This document shows, in pieces, positions 57,535 through 64,000 of a stretch of DNA of 64,000 nucleotides (its first letter is position 1; every line of letters starts with the position of its first letter). The stretch is from Arthrobacter silviterrae (lineage in GTDB: Bacteria; Actinomycetota; Actinomycetes; Actinomycetales; Micrococcaceae): positions 37,187 through 101,186 of the forward strand of contig NZ_JAAKZI010000014.1 in the NCBI RefSeq assembly GCF_011045165.1, read 5' to 3'. Position numbers and translations under genes: made by a program. The notes under the pieces were generated by a model. The model was not told where the DNA came from. It did no database searches and saw only the letters and a list, made by a program, of their open reading frames with translations.

Positions 57535-58464
57535 ATGGACGCCGTCAAGGTCGTCACCGGCGCCGGGCCCGTCGGCTGGACCGTTGCCACTCAACTCGCC
57601 GAAGCCGGCCAGCACGTCAGGGTCCTGACCCGTTCCGGTTCGGGTCCGGAGCATCCGGGCATTGAAAGGCTGCGCGTGGACGTCAGCCACCCGGGGGCAC
57701 TCCGGGCGTCACTGGCCGGCGCCGACGCCATTTTCCATTGCGTTCATGGTTCCAAATACAACGCCGAAACATGGCGGCGCGAGCTCCCGGCGGCCGAGCA
57801 CGTGGTGCTGGCGGCGGCGGGCGAGGGTGGCGCCGTCGTCGTTTTCCCGGAGAGCCTCTATTCCTACAGCCAGCCCAGCGCCGTCATGGCGGAGGACAGC
57901 CCGCGCCTGGCCGAAGGCGGAAAGCGCGGCGTACGGACCCTCTTGCTGGCAGCCCGGGCGGCCTCCCCCACGCCCACGGTCAGCGTGGTGGCCTCGGACT
58001 TCTTCGGCCCGCAAGTCCGCAACGCCCATGCGGGCGAGCGCATGGTCCCGCAGCTGCTTCGGGGACGGCGAGTGTCCGTGGTCGCCCGGGCGGATGTGCC
58101 GCACTCGTTTACCTACGTCCCGGACCTCGCCGCGGCCATGATCAGGGCAGCCGCCATGCCCGGCCTGTGGAATTCCGTGCTCCACGCCCCCACCAACCCG
58201 GCCCTGACGCAGCGCGCCCTCGCCGCCGCATTCACCTCCGCCGCGGGGCTGCCGGCGCCGAAGGTGGGTGCCGTCCCGGCCTGGGTGCTGCGTGCCTCGG
58301 GGATGTTCTCCAGCGACGTGCGGGACCTGGCGGAGACGCTGTACCAGTTCCAGCGGCCGTTCATCATGGACTCCGCCGCCAGCCAGGAATTGCTAGGGCT
58401 GGCACCCACTCCGCTGGAAACCGCGGCGAAGGAGACCGTGGAGTGGTGGCGCGGGCAAGCCTAG
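57535..58464 (+). CDS. NAD(P)-dependent epimerase/dehydratase family protein
   Basis: 309-residue extended-SDR protein. VVTGAGPVGWTVATQLAEAGQHVRVLTRSG is the nucleotide-binding strand; the usual YxxxK site is weak, the tyrosines being in PESLYSYSQPS. SVVASDFFGPQVRNAHAGERMVPQLLRGRRV and HSFTYVPDLAAAMIRAA are typical of atypical NAD(P)-binding epimerases. Probably the target of the divergent TetR. Its end overlaps the convergent MarR gene by 4 bases. Substrate not readable. Confidence 0.88.
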   Translation: MDAVKVVTGAGPVGWTVATQLAEAGQHVRVLTRSGSGPEHPGIERLRVDVSHPGALRASLAGADAIFHCVHGSKYNAETWRRELPAAEHVVLAAAGEGGAVVVFPESLYSYSQPSAVMAEDSPRLAEGGKRGVRTLLLAARAASPTPTVSVVASDFFGPQVRNAHAGERMVPQLLRGRRVSVVARADVPHSFTYVPDLAAAMIRAAAMPGLWNSVLHAPTNPALTQRALAAAFTSAAGLPAPKVGAVPAWVLRASGMFSSDVRDLAETLYQFQRPFIMDSAASQELLGLAPTPLETAAKETVEWWRGQA

Positions 58465-58964
58465 CTGGCAGGCTCGGCCCGTGCGGCAATCTTGCGCAGC
58501 AGGGCCGCCAGCTGCGCCTTCTCCCCCGCAGCCAGCCCGGCAAGCAGCTCCCTCTCGCGGTCCAGAAAGTGCGGAAACTCGCGGTTGACGAGCTCCGTTC
58601 CCAAGGGCGTTAGGCGCATGAGGACCACGCGGCCGTCGCGCTCCCAGGGCAGCCGCTCCACCAACCCGCGGCGCGCCAGGCGGTCAACGTTCTTGGTGGT
58701 GGAAGCGCCGCTCAGCATGGTGGCCGCGGTGACCTCGCTGGCCCGCAGGGGCCGGTCGCTGCGCGCCAGCGTGCAGAGCACGTCAAATTCCGCGCGCGAC
58801 ACCGCCGCCGCCGCGAGGTCGCGCTCCACCCGCTGGGAGGCCAGCGCGCCGATCCGGGAAATGCGTCCCATCACTTCAATGCTGGAGACATCCAGGCCCG
58901 GTCGCGCCTTTTCCCAGCCGGCCCGGGCGCGGTCCACAAAGTCGCCCGTCGATTCGAAGTCCAT
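58461..58964 (-). CDS. MarR family transcriptional regulator
   Basis: 167-residue winged-helix regulator. RVERDLAAAAVSRAEFDVLCTLARS, RASEVTAATMLSGASTTKNVDRLARRGLVER and the wing WERDGRVVLMRLTPLGTELV give the MarR fold at about residues 43-135. It is divergent from the FUSC-type transporter gene, with a palindromic site between them. Confidence 0.92.
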   Translation of the reverse strand: MDFESTGDFVDRARAGWEKARPGLDVSSIEVMGRISRIGALASQRVERDLAAAAVSRAEFDVLCTLARSDRPLRASEVTAATMLSGASTTKNVDRLARRGLVERLPWERDGRVVLMRLTPLGTELVNREFPHFLDRERELLAGLAAGEKAQLAALLRKIAARAEPAS

Positions 58965-59005
58965 TCCCCCATCCTAGAGAGGATCCTCACACACTTCACA
59001 TCTAT

Positions 59006-59031
59006 TTTACTAGTAAATTACTTGCTAACAT
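59006..59031. promoter_or_regulatory. MarR operator/promoter of the FUSC gene
   Basis: TTTACTAGTAAA (59006-59017) is a perfect 12-bp palindrome, followed by TTACTTGCTAA, a degenerate copy. TG-C-TAACAT (59023-59031) is an extended -10 box whose start point would fall at or next to the FUSC ATG (59038), so a leaderless transcript under MarR control is likely. Confidence 0.65.
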
Positions 59032-59037
59032 GAAAGC

Positions 59038-60498
59038 ATGCCCACCCTGACTCGTGTCCGCGACTCCCACGCCGCCCTGGCCCATGCCGTATCGCCGGGC
59101 GCTTGGCGAAGGTCCTTCGCCATGCGCCCGGCAGACGCCATCTTCGCACCAGCCATCAAAGTAGGCATTGCGGCGTCGCTGGTCCTCGTCTCGGGCGGAC
59201 TGCTGGGGCAGGGGCAACTCGCTGGCATCGCCTCCCTGGGCGCACTCGTGTCCGCCTTTGGCCGCTACCAGCCGTATCCGAGGCTGGGGCGCATTCTGGT
59301 CCTGGTCGCCGGCTGCCTCCTTCTTGCCGCGGGCGCGGGCTCGCTCATGGGCGCCGCCGGCGTGCCGCCCTGGTACCAGATTGCCGTGTTTTCCGTTCTC
59401 GCGGGCCTGGCTGCGCATGTGTTCGGGGCCTTCGGCGTCACGGGACCGGGCGCCGTCATCCTGGTCTTTGCGGCCTCAGCGGGCTCCGGTTACGCGCACA
59501 CCGCGGACGCCGTTCCGCGCGTTCTGGCGGCCGTCGCCCTCGGCGCCGGAGCCGGCTGGATCGTGGCCATGGCCCCCGTCCTCGTGGAGCCGATGGGCCC
59601 GGCCCGGCTGGCCGTGGCGCGGGCCATCGCCGCCGTGGTTCAGCTGGGGACTGACGACGCCGGCACCCGGCTTGGCGATGCGGCCTCCCCTTTGCGCCGG
59701 GCCCGGGAGTCGGTGGCACTCAGCGCCGGCCGCCAACGATCCGGCGAGCTGCGCGCCGTCAGGCTGCAGCGTGAGGCTGCCTCGCTGCACGGGTTGCTGG
59801 ACGAGGCCGAGGCGGCCCTGTCGCTGGCCGGAGAGGCCCGCGCGGCCGCTCTAGGGCGCCTGGCCCGGCACGAATCGGCCCTGCGCAGGACGTGGCGCAC
59901 AGCGCCCACCCCCGGCACCACTGCCGGAGGGCCGGCGGTGGGGGCGCCGGCGGCGGGAGCTGGAGCCGCACGGCCCGCCCCTGAGGGCTTTCTAGCCGCG
60001 GCCCGTGCGGGCCTGGGTTCGTGGGCCAGCGCCGGCTGGGCCGTGCGGATGGCCGCGGCGTCAGCACTGGCCGGCTGGGCCGCCGTCGGGCTTGGGCTGG
60101 GGCACCCGCTGTGGGCGTCGATGGGCGCCGTGGCTGCCCTGCAGGGGCTGGACTACAGCACCACCGTCCAGCGCAGCATCCAGCGCCTGCTGGGAAATGT
60201 GGCCGGCGCGGCCCTGGCCGTGGCGCTGCTGTCGGTGCCGCTGGGGTTCTGGCCGTCCGTGGCGCTGGTGGTGGCGTTCCAGGTGCTGGCTGAGCTGCTG
60301 GTACTCAAGAATTACACGCTGACGACCATTGCGGTCACGCCGATGGCGTTGCTCATGACGGGGCTCGGCTCGCACCTGGGCCCTGAGGCCGCGTTCAGCC
60401 GCGTGGCAGACACGCTGGCGGGGGTGGTGGCTGGCGTGCTGGTCGCGGCCGTGAGCATTTCGCGCACGGACAGGGCGCATGTTGCGCCCGAAGGCTGA
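59038..60498 (+). CDS. FUSC family (aromatic acid exporter-like) membrane protein
   Basis: 486-residue inner-membrane protein with two groups of TM helices. The first is at about residues 40-185 (VGIAASLVLVSGGLL, RILVLVAGCLLLAAGAGSL, VPRVLAAVALGAGAGWIVAMAP). A cytoplasmic Ala/Arg-rich region follows, then a second membrane block (MAAASALAGWAAVGLGLGHPLWASMGAVAALQG, LLGNVAGAALAVALLSVPLGFWPSVALVVAFQVLAELLVLKNYTL). This duplicated layout and the HPLWASMGAVAALQG signature match the FUSC/YccS-like exporters of small aromatic or toxic acids. No ribosome site precedes the ATG. Regulation by the divergent MarR fits efflux of a MarR-sensed phenolic compound. Confidence 0.88.
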   Translation: MPTLTRVRDSHAALAHAVSPGAWRRSFAMRPADAIFAPAIKVGIAASLVLVSGGLLGQGQLAGIASLGALVSAFGRYQPYPRLGRILVLVAGCLLLAAGAGSLMGAAGVPPWYQIAVFSVLAGLAAHVFGAFGVTGPGAVILVFAASAGSGYAHTADAVPRVLAAVALGAGAGWIVAMAPVLVEPMGPARLAVARAIAAVVQLGTDDAGTRLGDAASPLRRARESVALSAGRQRSGELRAVRLQREAASLHGLLDEAEAALSLAGEARAAALGRLARHESALRRTWRTAPTPGTTAGGPAVGAPAAGAGAARPAPEGFLAAARAGLGSWASAGWAVRMAAASALAGWAAVGLGLGHPLWASMGAVAALQGLDYSTTVQRSIQRLLGNVAGAALAVALLSVPLGFWPSVALVVAFQVLAELLVLKNYTLTTIAVTPMALLMTGLGSHLGPEAAFSRVADTLAGVVAGVLVAAVSISRTDRAHVAPEG

Positions 60499-60528
60499 CT
60501 CCACGCCAGTTCAGGACAAGCAGGGCGT

Positions 60529-60723
60529 TCAGGACGGGCAGAGGCAGAAGGGGTGCCCGGCCGGGTCCAAAAAGATGCGGACCGTGGCGCCGGGCTGGTG
60601 TGCCGCTTTCGTGGCGCCCAGTTGAATCACCGCGGACCCACCGGCGTCCAGATCGTCCACCACCACGTCCAGGTTCATCTGCCGCAGTGATTCCTGCCCC
60701 GGCCAGCCCGCGTGAAAGCCCCT
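60529..60723 (-). pseudogene. C-terminal remnant of a VOC/glyoxalase-like gene
   Basis: About 64 codons ending QMNLDVVVDDLDAGGSAVIQ...VRIFLDPAGHPFCLCPS, the standard C-terminal half of actinobacterial VOC proteins. The N-terminal half and any start are missing: similarity stops at GRGFHAGWPG, exactly at the edge of the foldback element at 60724, which occupies the place of the 5' part. Open frame continues through the element but is not coding. Interpreted as a gene truncated by insertion or deletion. Confidence 0.7.
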
Positions 60724-60809
60724 CCCCCACTTCCGGCCCAACGGGCACATAACGTGGATGTTTGCTGCAAACATCCACGTTATGTGCCTGTTCGGCCGCA
60801 GCGTGGGGG
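60724..60809. repeat. 86-bp foldback element
   Basis: The inner arms 60744-60764 and 60768-60788 are perfect 21-bp reverse complements (GGCACATAACGTGGATGTTTG) around CTG. The pairing extends imperfectly outward: CCCCCAC..CCGGCCCAACG on the left faces the complement of CGGCCGCAGCGTGGGGG on the right. It lies between the end of the luciferase-like gene and the VOC remnant and could act as terminator for the former. It shares CATAACGTG with the 32-bp repeats near 11 kb. Confidence 0.85.
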
Positions 60810-60823
60810 CCAAAAGAAGGGTC

Positions 60824-61801
60824 TCAGAGGTGCATGGCCTGTGCCAGCAGTTCAAAGCTGCGGATCCAGGCCGTGCGGTCGGTGACCTGTGTGGCCACGA
60901 TGAGCTCGTCGGCGTCAGCCTTGGCGGCGAAGTCCTCCAGGTAGGCGCGGGCGGCGTCGGGGGTCCCGACGGCGGAGTAGCGCATCATGTTCAACACCTG
61001 TTGGCCGGCCGGGGAATCGAGCAGCAGGTCCATCTCCGCCTCGGTGAACGTCTGGCCGCGGCCCACCATCGAGGCCACCCGGCGGCGCTTGGCCGTCAGG
61101 AACAGGGAGTCGGCGGCTTCCTGCGTGTCGGCCACAATCGCGTTGACGCCGGCAATGACGTAAGGCTCCGCCATGGCCGCCGAAGGCTGGAAATCGCGGC
61201 GGTAAATGCGCACCGCGTCTTCGAGGGCCTGCGGGGCAAAGTGCGAGGCGAAGGAATACGGCAGCCCCAGGGCCGCCGCCAGCCGTGCCCCAAAGAGGGA
61301 TGAGCCCAGGATGTACAGTGGCACGTGGGTGTCCTTGCCCGGGTAGGCATTCACTCCGGAAATGCGGGTCTGGCCGTCAAAGTAGGCCTGCAGTTCCTGC
61401 ACGTCGGAGGGAAAGGTGTCTGCGGCGGACGGGTCCCGGCGCAGCGCCCGCATGGTATTTTGGTCGCTGCCCGGCGCCCGTCCCAGCCCCAGGTCAATGC
61501 CTCCCGGGTGCAGGGTCTCCAGCGTGCCGAACTGCTCCGCAATCTGCAGCGGCGAGTGGTTGGGCAGCATGATCCCGCCGGCGCCGAGCCTGATGGTGGA
61601 CGTATTCGCAGCAACGTGGGCGATCAACACGCTGGTGGCCGAGGAGGCGATCGAGGGCATGTTGTGGTGCTCGGCAAACCAGATCCGCTTATACCCCCAC
61701 CCTTCGGCCTTTTGTGCCAGTTCCACGGAGGCCCGGAAACTCTCCGCAATGCCGGACTCGCCAATGTGGGCAAGGTCAAGGATGGAAAGGGGAAGCGTCA
61801 T
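60824..61801 (-). CDS. LLM class flavin-dependent oxidoreductase (luciferase-like)
   Basis: 325-residue TIM-barrel monooxygenase-like protein, MsnO8 type. It begins [15 protein letters not shown] and has [68 protein letters not shown] and [28 protein letters not shown], the flavin phosphate and isoalloxazine contact regions. It would oxidise an organic substrate with FMNH2 from a separate reductase; the substrate is unknown. Confidence 0.92.
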   Translation of the reverse strand: MTLPLSILDLAHIGESGIAESFRASVELAQKAEGWGYKRIWFAEHHNMPSIASSATSVLIAHVAANTSTIRLGAGGIMLPNHSPLQIAEQFGTLETLHPGGIDLGLGRAPGSDQNTMRALRRDPSAADTFPSDVQELQAYFDGQTRISGVNAYPGKDTHVPLYILGSSLFGARLAAALGLPYSFASHFAPQALEDAVRIYRRDFQPSAAMAEPYVIAGVNAIVADTQEAADSLFLTAKRRRVASMVGRGQTFTEAEMDLLLDSPAGQQVLNMMRYSAVGTPDAARAYLEDFAAKADADELIVATQVTDRTAWIRSFELLAQAMHL

Positions 61802-61889
61802 GGGTGGTGCCTTTCAGGTGGTCTCTTTAGCGCCAACCCCGGAACGGGCCGGGATATTTCCGCCGGGCCGACGCCGGGGCGCCGCATCC

Positions 61890-62981
61890 TCAAACGACAG
61901 CCGGAACGCTCAGCCGCTCGATGGCGGCCAGGGCGGCCGCCCGCCCCGCGCGGGTGGCGCCCAGGGTTGATGCGGACGCGCCATACCCCACCAGGAGCAG
62001 CCGGGGCTCGCGCGCCACCTTCACACCGTCCATGACGATGCCGCCACCCGGCTCGCGCAATTTGAGCGGCGCCAGGTGGTCCAGGGCCGCACGGAAACCG
62101 GTGGCCCAGAGAACTGCATCCGCCTCAAACACCGAGCCGTCCGAAAAAACGGCACCCGTGGGCGTCAGCCTGCTCAAGGGGCCCCGCGACACCAGCGTTC
62201 CGGCGGCAATGCCGTTTTGGTACTGCTGTGTTAATGGCAGTCCCGTCACGCCGACCACGCTGAGCGGCGGCAGTCCGGCTGCGGTGCGCTCATTGACGCG
62301 GCGTTCCACGTCACGCCCCCAGTCGGGGTTGAATTCGCGGGTGGTGAATTCCGGCGGGCGGCGCGTGGACCACGCCGTTTCCACTCCGGCATCCGCCAGC
62401 TGGAGCAGGAACTGCACTGCCGAGGTGCCGGCGCCCACCACCAGCACGCGCTGCCCCGCAAACTCGGCCACGGAGCGGAAGTCATGGGTGTGCAGCTGCC
62501 GGCCGGCAAACGATTCCACTCCCGGATAGTGCGGCCAGTGCGGCTTGTCCCAGGTCCCCGTGGCGTTGATGACCAGCCTGGCCGTGAACACGCCGCCGTC
62601 CGTCTCCACCGCCAGGGGCGGGCCGGAAGTGTCGGCGGGGACGCCGCCGTCGTTCTTGGCCTCCGGCCGGACGGCCAGGACCTTGACCGGCCGCCGGACG
62701 GGCAGCTCAAAGGCCGCCTCGTACCGTCCGTAGTAACGCTCGACGACGGCGGACGCGGGCTCCGCGGGATCGGCCGGGCCCAGCTTCATGCCGGGGAGGT
62801 CGTGGATGGCGTGGGCAGCTCCCAGGGTCAGGGACGGCCAGCGGTGGCGCCATGCGCCGCCGGGTCCCGGGTTGGCGTCCAGGACCACAAAGTCCCGCCC
62901 CGCGGCGAGCCCGTGCCGGGCCAGGTAGTAGGCGGCGGAAAGCCCCGCCTGCCCCGCCCCAATGATCACCACGTCCAGCAT
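61890..62981 (-). CDS. FAD-dependent oxidoreductase (flavoprotein monooxygenase-like)
   Basis: 363-residue two-dinucleotide-domain flavoprotein. The FAD motif is VVIIGAGQAGLSAAYYLARHG at residues 5-25, and the NAD(P)H motif is RVLVVGAGTSAVQFLLQLADAG near 175. GRQLHTHDFRSVAEF resembles the FxGxxxHxxxF fingerprint of flavin monooxygenases, and VLWATGFRAAL is the ATG hinge. ATG 62981 has GGAGGG five bases upstream. Probably N- or S-oxidation or Baeyer-Villiger type chemistry; not resolvable further. Confidence 0.9.
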   Translation of the reverse strand: MLDVVIIGAGQAGLSAAYYLARHGLAAGRDFVVLDANPGPGGAWRHRWPSLTLGAAHAIHDLPGMKLGPADPAEPASAVVERYYGRYEAAFELPVRRPVKVLAVRPEAKNDGGVPADTSGPPLAVETDGGVFTARLVINATGTWDKPHWPHYPGVESFAGRQLHTHDFRSVAEFAGQRVLVVGAGTSAVQFLLQLADAGVETAWSTRRPPEFTTREFNPDWGRDVERRVNERTAAGLPPLSVVGVTGLPLTQQYQNGIAAGTLVSRGPLSRLTPTGAVFSDGSVFEADAVLWATGFRAALDHLAPLKLREPGGGIVMDGVKVAREPRLLLVGYGASASTLGATRAGRAAALAAIERLSVPAVV

Positions 62982-63030
62982 TTCCACCCTCCGTTGCCCT
63001 TTTATGGCTTGAACGGGCGGCCCCGGGCGG

Positions 63031-63438
63031 CTATTCCAAACGTGAGGGAAGCCACTGCCGGGACGCGGCCCGGTCCGCTGCCCACACCGCCACGGCACCG
63101 ACGGCGTACGCCGCCAGGTCCCAGCTGGAAAAGGTGGTGCCGAAGACAAGGCGCGACGGCGGGAAGCTCTCGGCCAGCTGCGCGGGGATGCCCGTCAGCT
63201 GGGAGAATTCAACGGCGGCGCTGAACCCGAAAGCCGCCAGCGCCAGCCAGTGCCGCGGGGTCCGCGGCGCGATCGCGGCCAGCACCAGGTAGACCAGCAC
63301 GGTGTACAGGGCGTCGGCGGCCAGGCCGGCCGGCCCGCCCAGGGAGAGGTAGTGCAGCGCCAGGCCAAGAATGACAACGCCGACGGCGGCAACAATCAGC
63401 GCGGCGCGCCGGGACAGGGGTGCTTTTGCGGTGGCCAT
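63031..63438 (-). CDS. DUF2809 family membrane protein
   Basis: 135-residue protein with four TM helices (ALIVAAVGVVILGLALHYL, AADALYTVLVYLVLAAI, HWLALAAFGFSAAVEFSQL, SSWDLAAYAVGAVAVWAAD). The EFSQLTGIPAQLAESFPPSRLVFGTTFSSWDLAAY stretch is the DUF2809 signature. Function unknown. ATG 63438 is used; upstream open frame overlaps the toxin gene. Confidence 0.85.
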   Translation of the reverse strand: MATAKAPLSRRAALIVAAVGVVILGLALHYLSLGGPAGLAADALYTVLVYLVLAAIAPRTPRHWLALAAFGFSAAVEFSQLTGIPAQLAESFPPSRLVFGTTFSSWDLAAYAVGAVAVWAADRAASRQWLPSRLE

Positions 63439-63463
63439 GGGTACGAGTCTACAAAGGCCGTCA

Positions 63464-63730
63464 TCAGAGATCGGAGTAGATGTCCCGGCGGTGTGCGATG
63501 TCGATAACAAGGACCAATATCTGTTCATCGTCGATGGTGACCAATATCCTGTAGTCGCCAACCCGGTAGCGCCAAAACTCTTCGCTCACCAACTTCCGGC
63601 CGAGCTGTCGCGGGTCATCCGCAACGGCAAGCCTTTCCTCAAGAAACCGGCGGATTCTCCGCGCAACGACCGGGTCCAGCTTCTTGACGGATTTTTGGGC
63701 TTTCGGCGTCAGGCGAATCGAATAACTCAC
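63464..63730 (-). CDS. relE: RelE/ParE superfamily toxin
   Basis: 88-residue mRNA-interferase-type toxin. VSYSIRLTPKAQKSVKKLDPVVARRI, then FWRYRVGDYRILVTIDDEQILVLVIDIAHRRDIY match RelE, including the basic residues and the YRVGDYRIL core, with His/Arg near the C-terminus. The GTG at 63730 overlaps the antitoxin TGA (GTGA); GTG 63739 is an in-frame alternative three codons longer. Confidence 0.9.
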   Translation of the reverse strand: MSYSIRLTPKAQKSVKKLDPVVARRIRRFLEERLAVADDPRQLGRKLVSEEFWRYRVGDYRILVTIDDEQILVLVIDIAHRRDIYSDL

Positions 63731-63945
63731 ACCGGCCACTCGACATCCGCAAGGTCGACAGATTCGTCGTTCGACTGCGTGAATTCCTCGAGGGCGTCCT
63801 TGGCAAGGAAATAATCCTCATACTCGTCCAAAAAGAGAACTATCGCTTCGGTGGCGTAGAACGTCCTCGACCTGCCGGTCCGCCGGGCAAGCGCCTCCAA
63901 CCGGGCCTTGGTTTCGGTGTCCAGGCGAACATTCAGCTGCGACAT
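63727..63945 (-). CDS. relB: RelB-like ribbon-helix-helix antitoxin
   Basis: 72-residue antitoxin. SQLNVRLDTETKARLEALARRTGRSRTFYATEAI is a ribbon-helix-helix DNA-binding domain. The acidic C-terminus (YEDYFLAKDALEEFTQSNDESVDLADVEW) would wrap the toxin. AAGGAG lies seven bases upstream of the ATG. It is co-transcribed with relE and presumably autoregulates the pair. Confidence 0.9.
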   Translation of the reverse strand: MSQLNVRLDTETKARLEALARRTGRSRTFYATEAIVLFLDEYEDYFLAKDALEEFTQSNDESVDLADVEWPV

Positions 63946-63964
63946 GCCGCTCTCCTTCCGTATG

Positions 63965-63976
63965 TATACAAGTATA
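63965..63976 (-). promoter_or_regulatory. relBE promoter/operator
   Basis: On the minus strand TATACT (63976-63971) is a near-consensus -10 box and is itself half of the inverted repeat TATAC-TT-GTATA. That places a ribbon-helix-helix operator on the promoter. The -35 would lie at the window edge (GGATTA, 17-base spacer, weak). Confidence 0.6.
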
Positions 63977-64000
63977 GATGCGGAAGGCCGGCCTAATCCA

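Overview
The window is a high-GC actinobacterial chromosome segment. Most features point to a member of the Micrococcaceae (Arthrobacter-like): the coproporphyrin-type heme cluster, the UPF0182/PDZ/zincin/UvrD2/NudC/AdnAB block that is syntenic in actinobacteria, frequent GTG starts, ATGA stop/start overlaps, and GGTCGAG-type dispersed repeats. The genus is an inference. I see no phage, transposase or CRISPR locus.

Region by region. (1) 1-10.8 kb is a fatty-acid/branched acyl-CoA catabolic cluster. On the minus strand, in transcription order, it holds an acyl-CoA dehydrogenase, a thiolase, a two-domain hydratase/3-hydroxyacyl-CoA dehydrogenase, a dienoyl-CoA isomerase-type crotonase, an acyl-CoA synthetase interrupted by an in-frame amber codon, an alpha-methylacyl-CoA racemase-type CoA transferase and a truncated MBL-fold hydrolase. 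A second crotonase and a TetR regulator are divergent, and the shared promoter region carries two palindromes. (2) 10.8-12.2 kb has an array of 32-bp repeats in inverted blocks between two convergent genes, an SDR, and initiator tRNA-fMet with its terminator. (3) 12.3-33 kb is the conserved actinobacterial block: UPF0182 membrane protein, PDZ/Lon-type protease, zincin-like DUF2342 protein, YgjP-like metallopeptidase, orphan ThiF-like protein, UvrD2, NudC, aminoglycoside-phosphotransferase-fold protein, the AdnB and AdnA helicase-nuclease pair, an alkyltransferase-like protein and a DEDDh exonuclease. (4) 33-37.6 kb has an amino-acid ABC importer (lipoprotein, permease, ATPase), a secreted GH3 glycosidase and a MOSC protein.

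(5) 37.7-48 kb carries all nine enzymes from glutamyl-tRNA to coproheme/heme by the coproporphyrin-dependent route. hemE-hemY-hemQ-hemH-hemC-hemD-hemB-hemL run on the minus strand with several ATGA overlaps, and hemA is divergent. It is followed by about 1 kb of non-coding structured repeats. (6) 49-56.6 kb has an SDR, a MoeB/ThiF-rhodanese protein, a TetR, DUF3107, a small membrane protein, a pterin-dehydratase/VOC fusion, and the thiamine genes thiO-thiS-thiG behind a TPP riboswitch, with thiE divergent. (7) 56.6-64 kb has two regulator/target pairs with visible palindromic operators (TetR-epimerase, MarR-FUSC transporter), a VOC gene remnant beside a foldback element, a luciferase-like oxidoreductase, an FAD monooxygenase-like protein, DUF2809 and a RelBE-type toxin-antitoxin pair.

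The gene content is largely ordinary. The unusual material is the repeat landscape. There are at least four distinct families of intergenic foldback elements, and an 18-base core of one of them occurs inside hemD (exact) and inside adnB (one mismatch), read in frame in both genes. The other notable points are the amber codon in the acyl-CoA synthetase and DnaA-box pairs outside an origin context.
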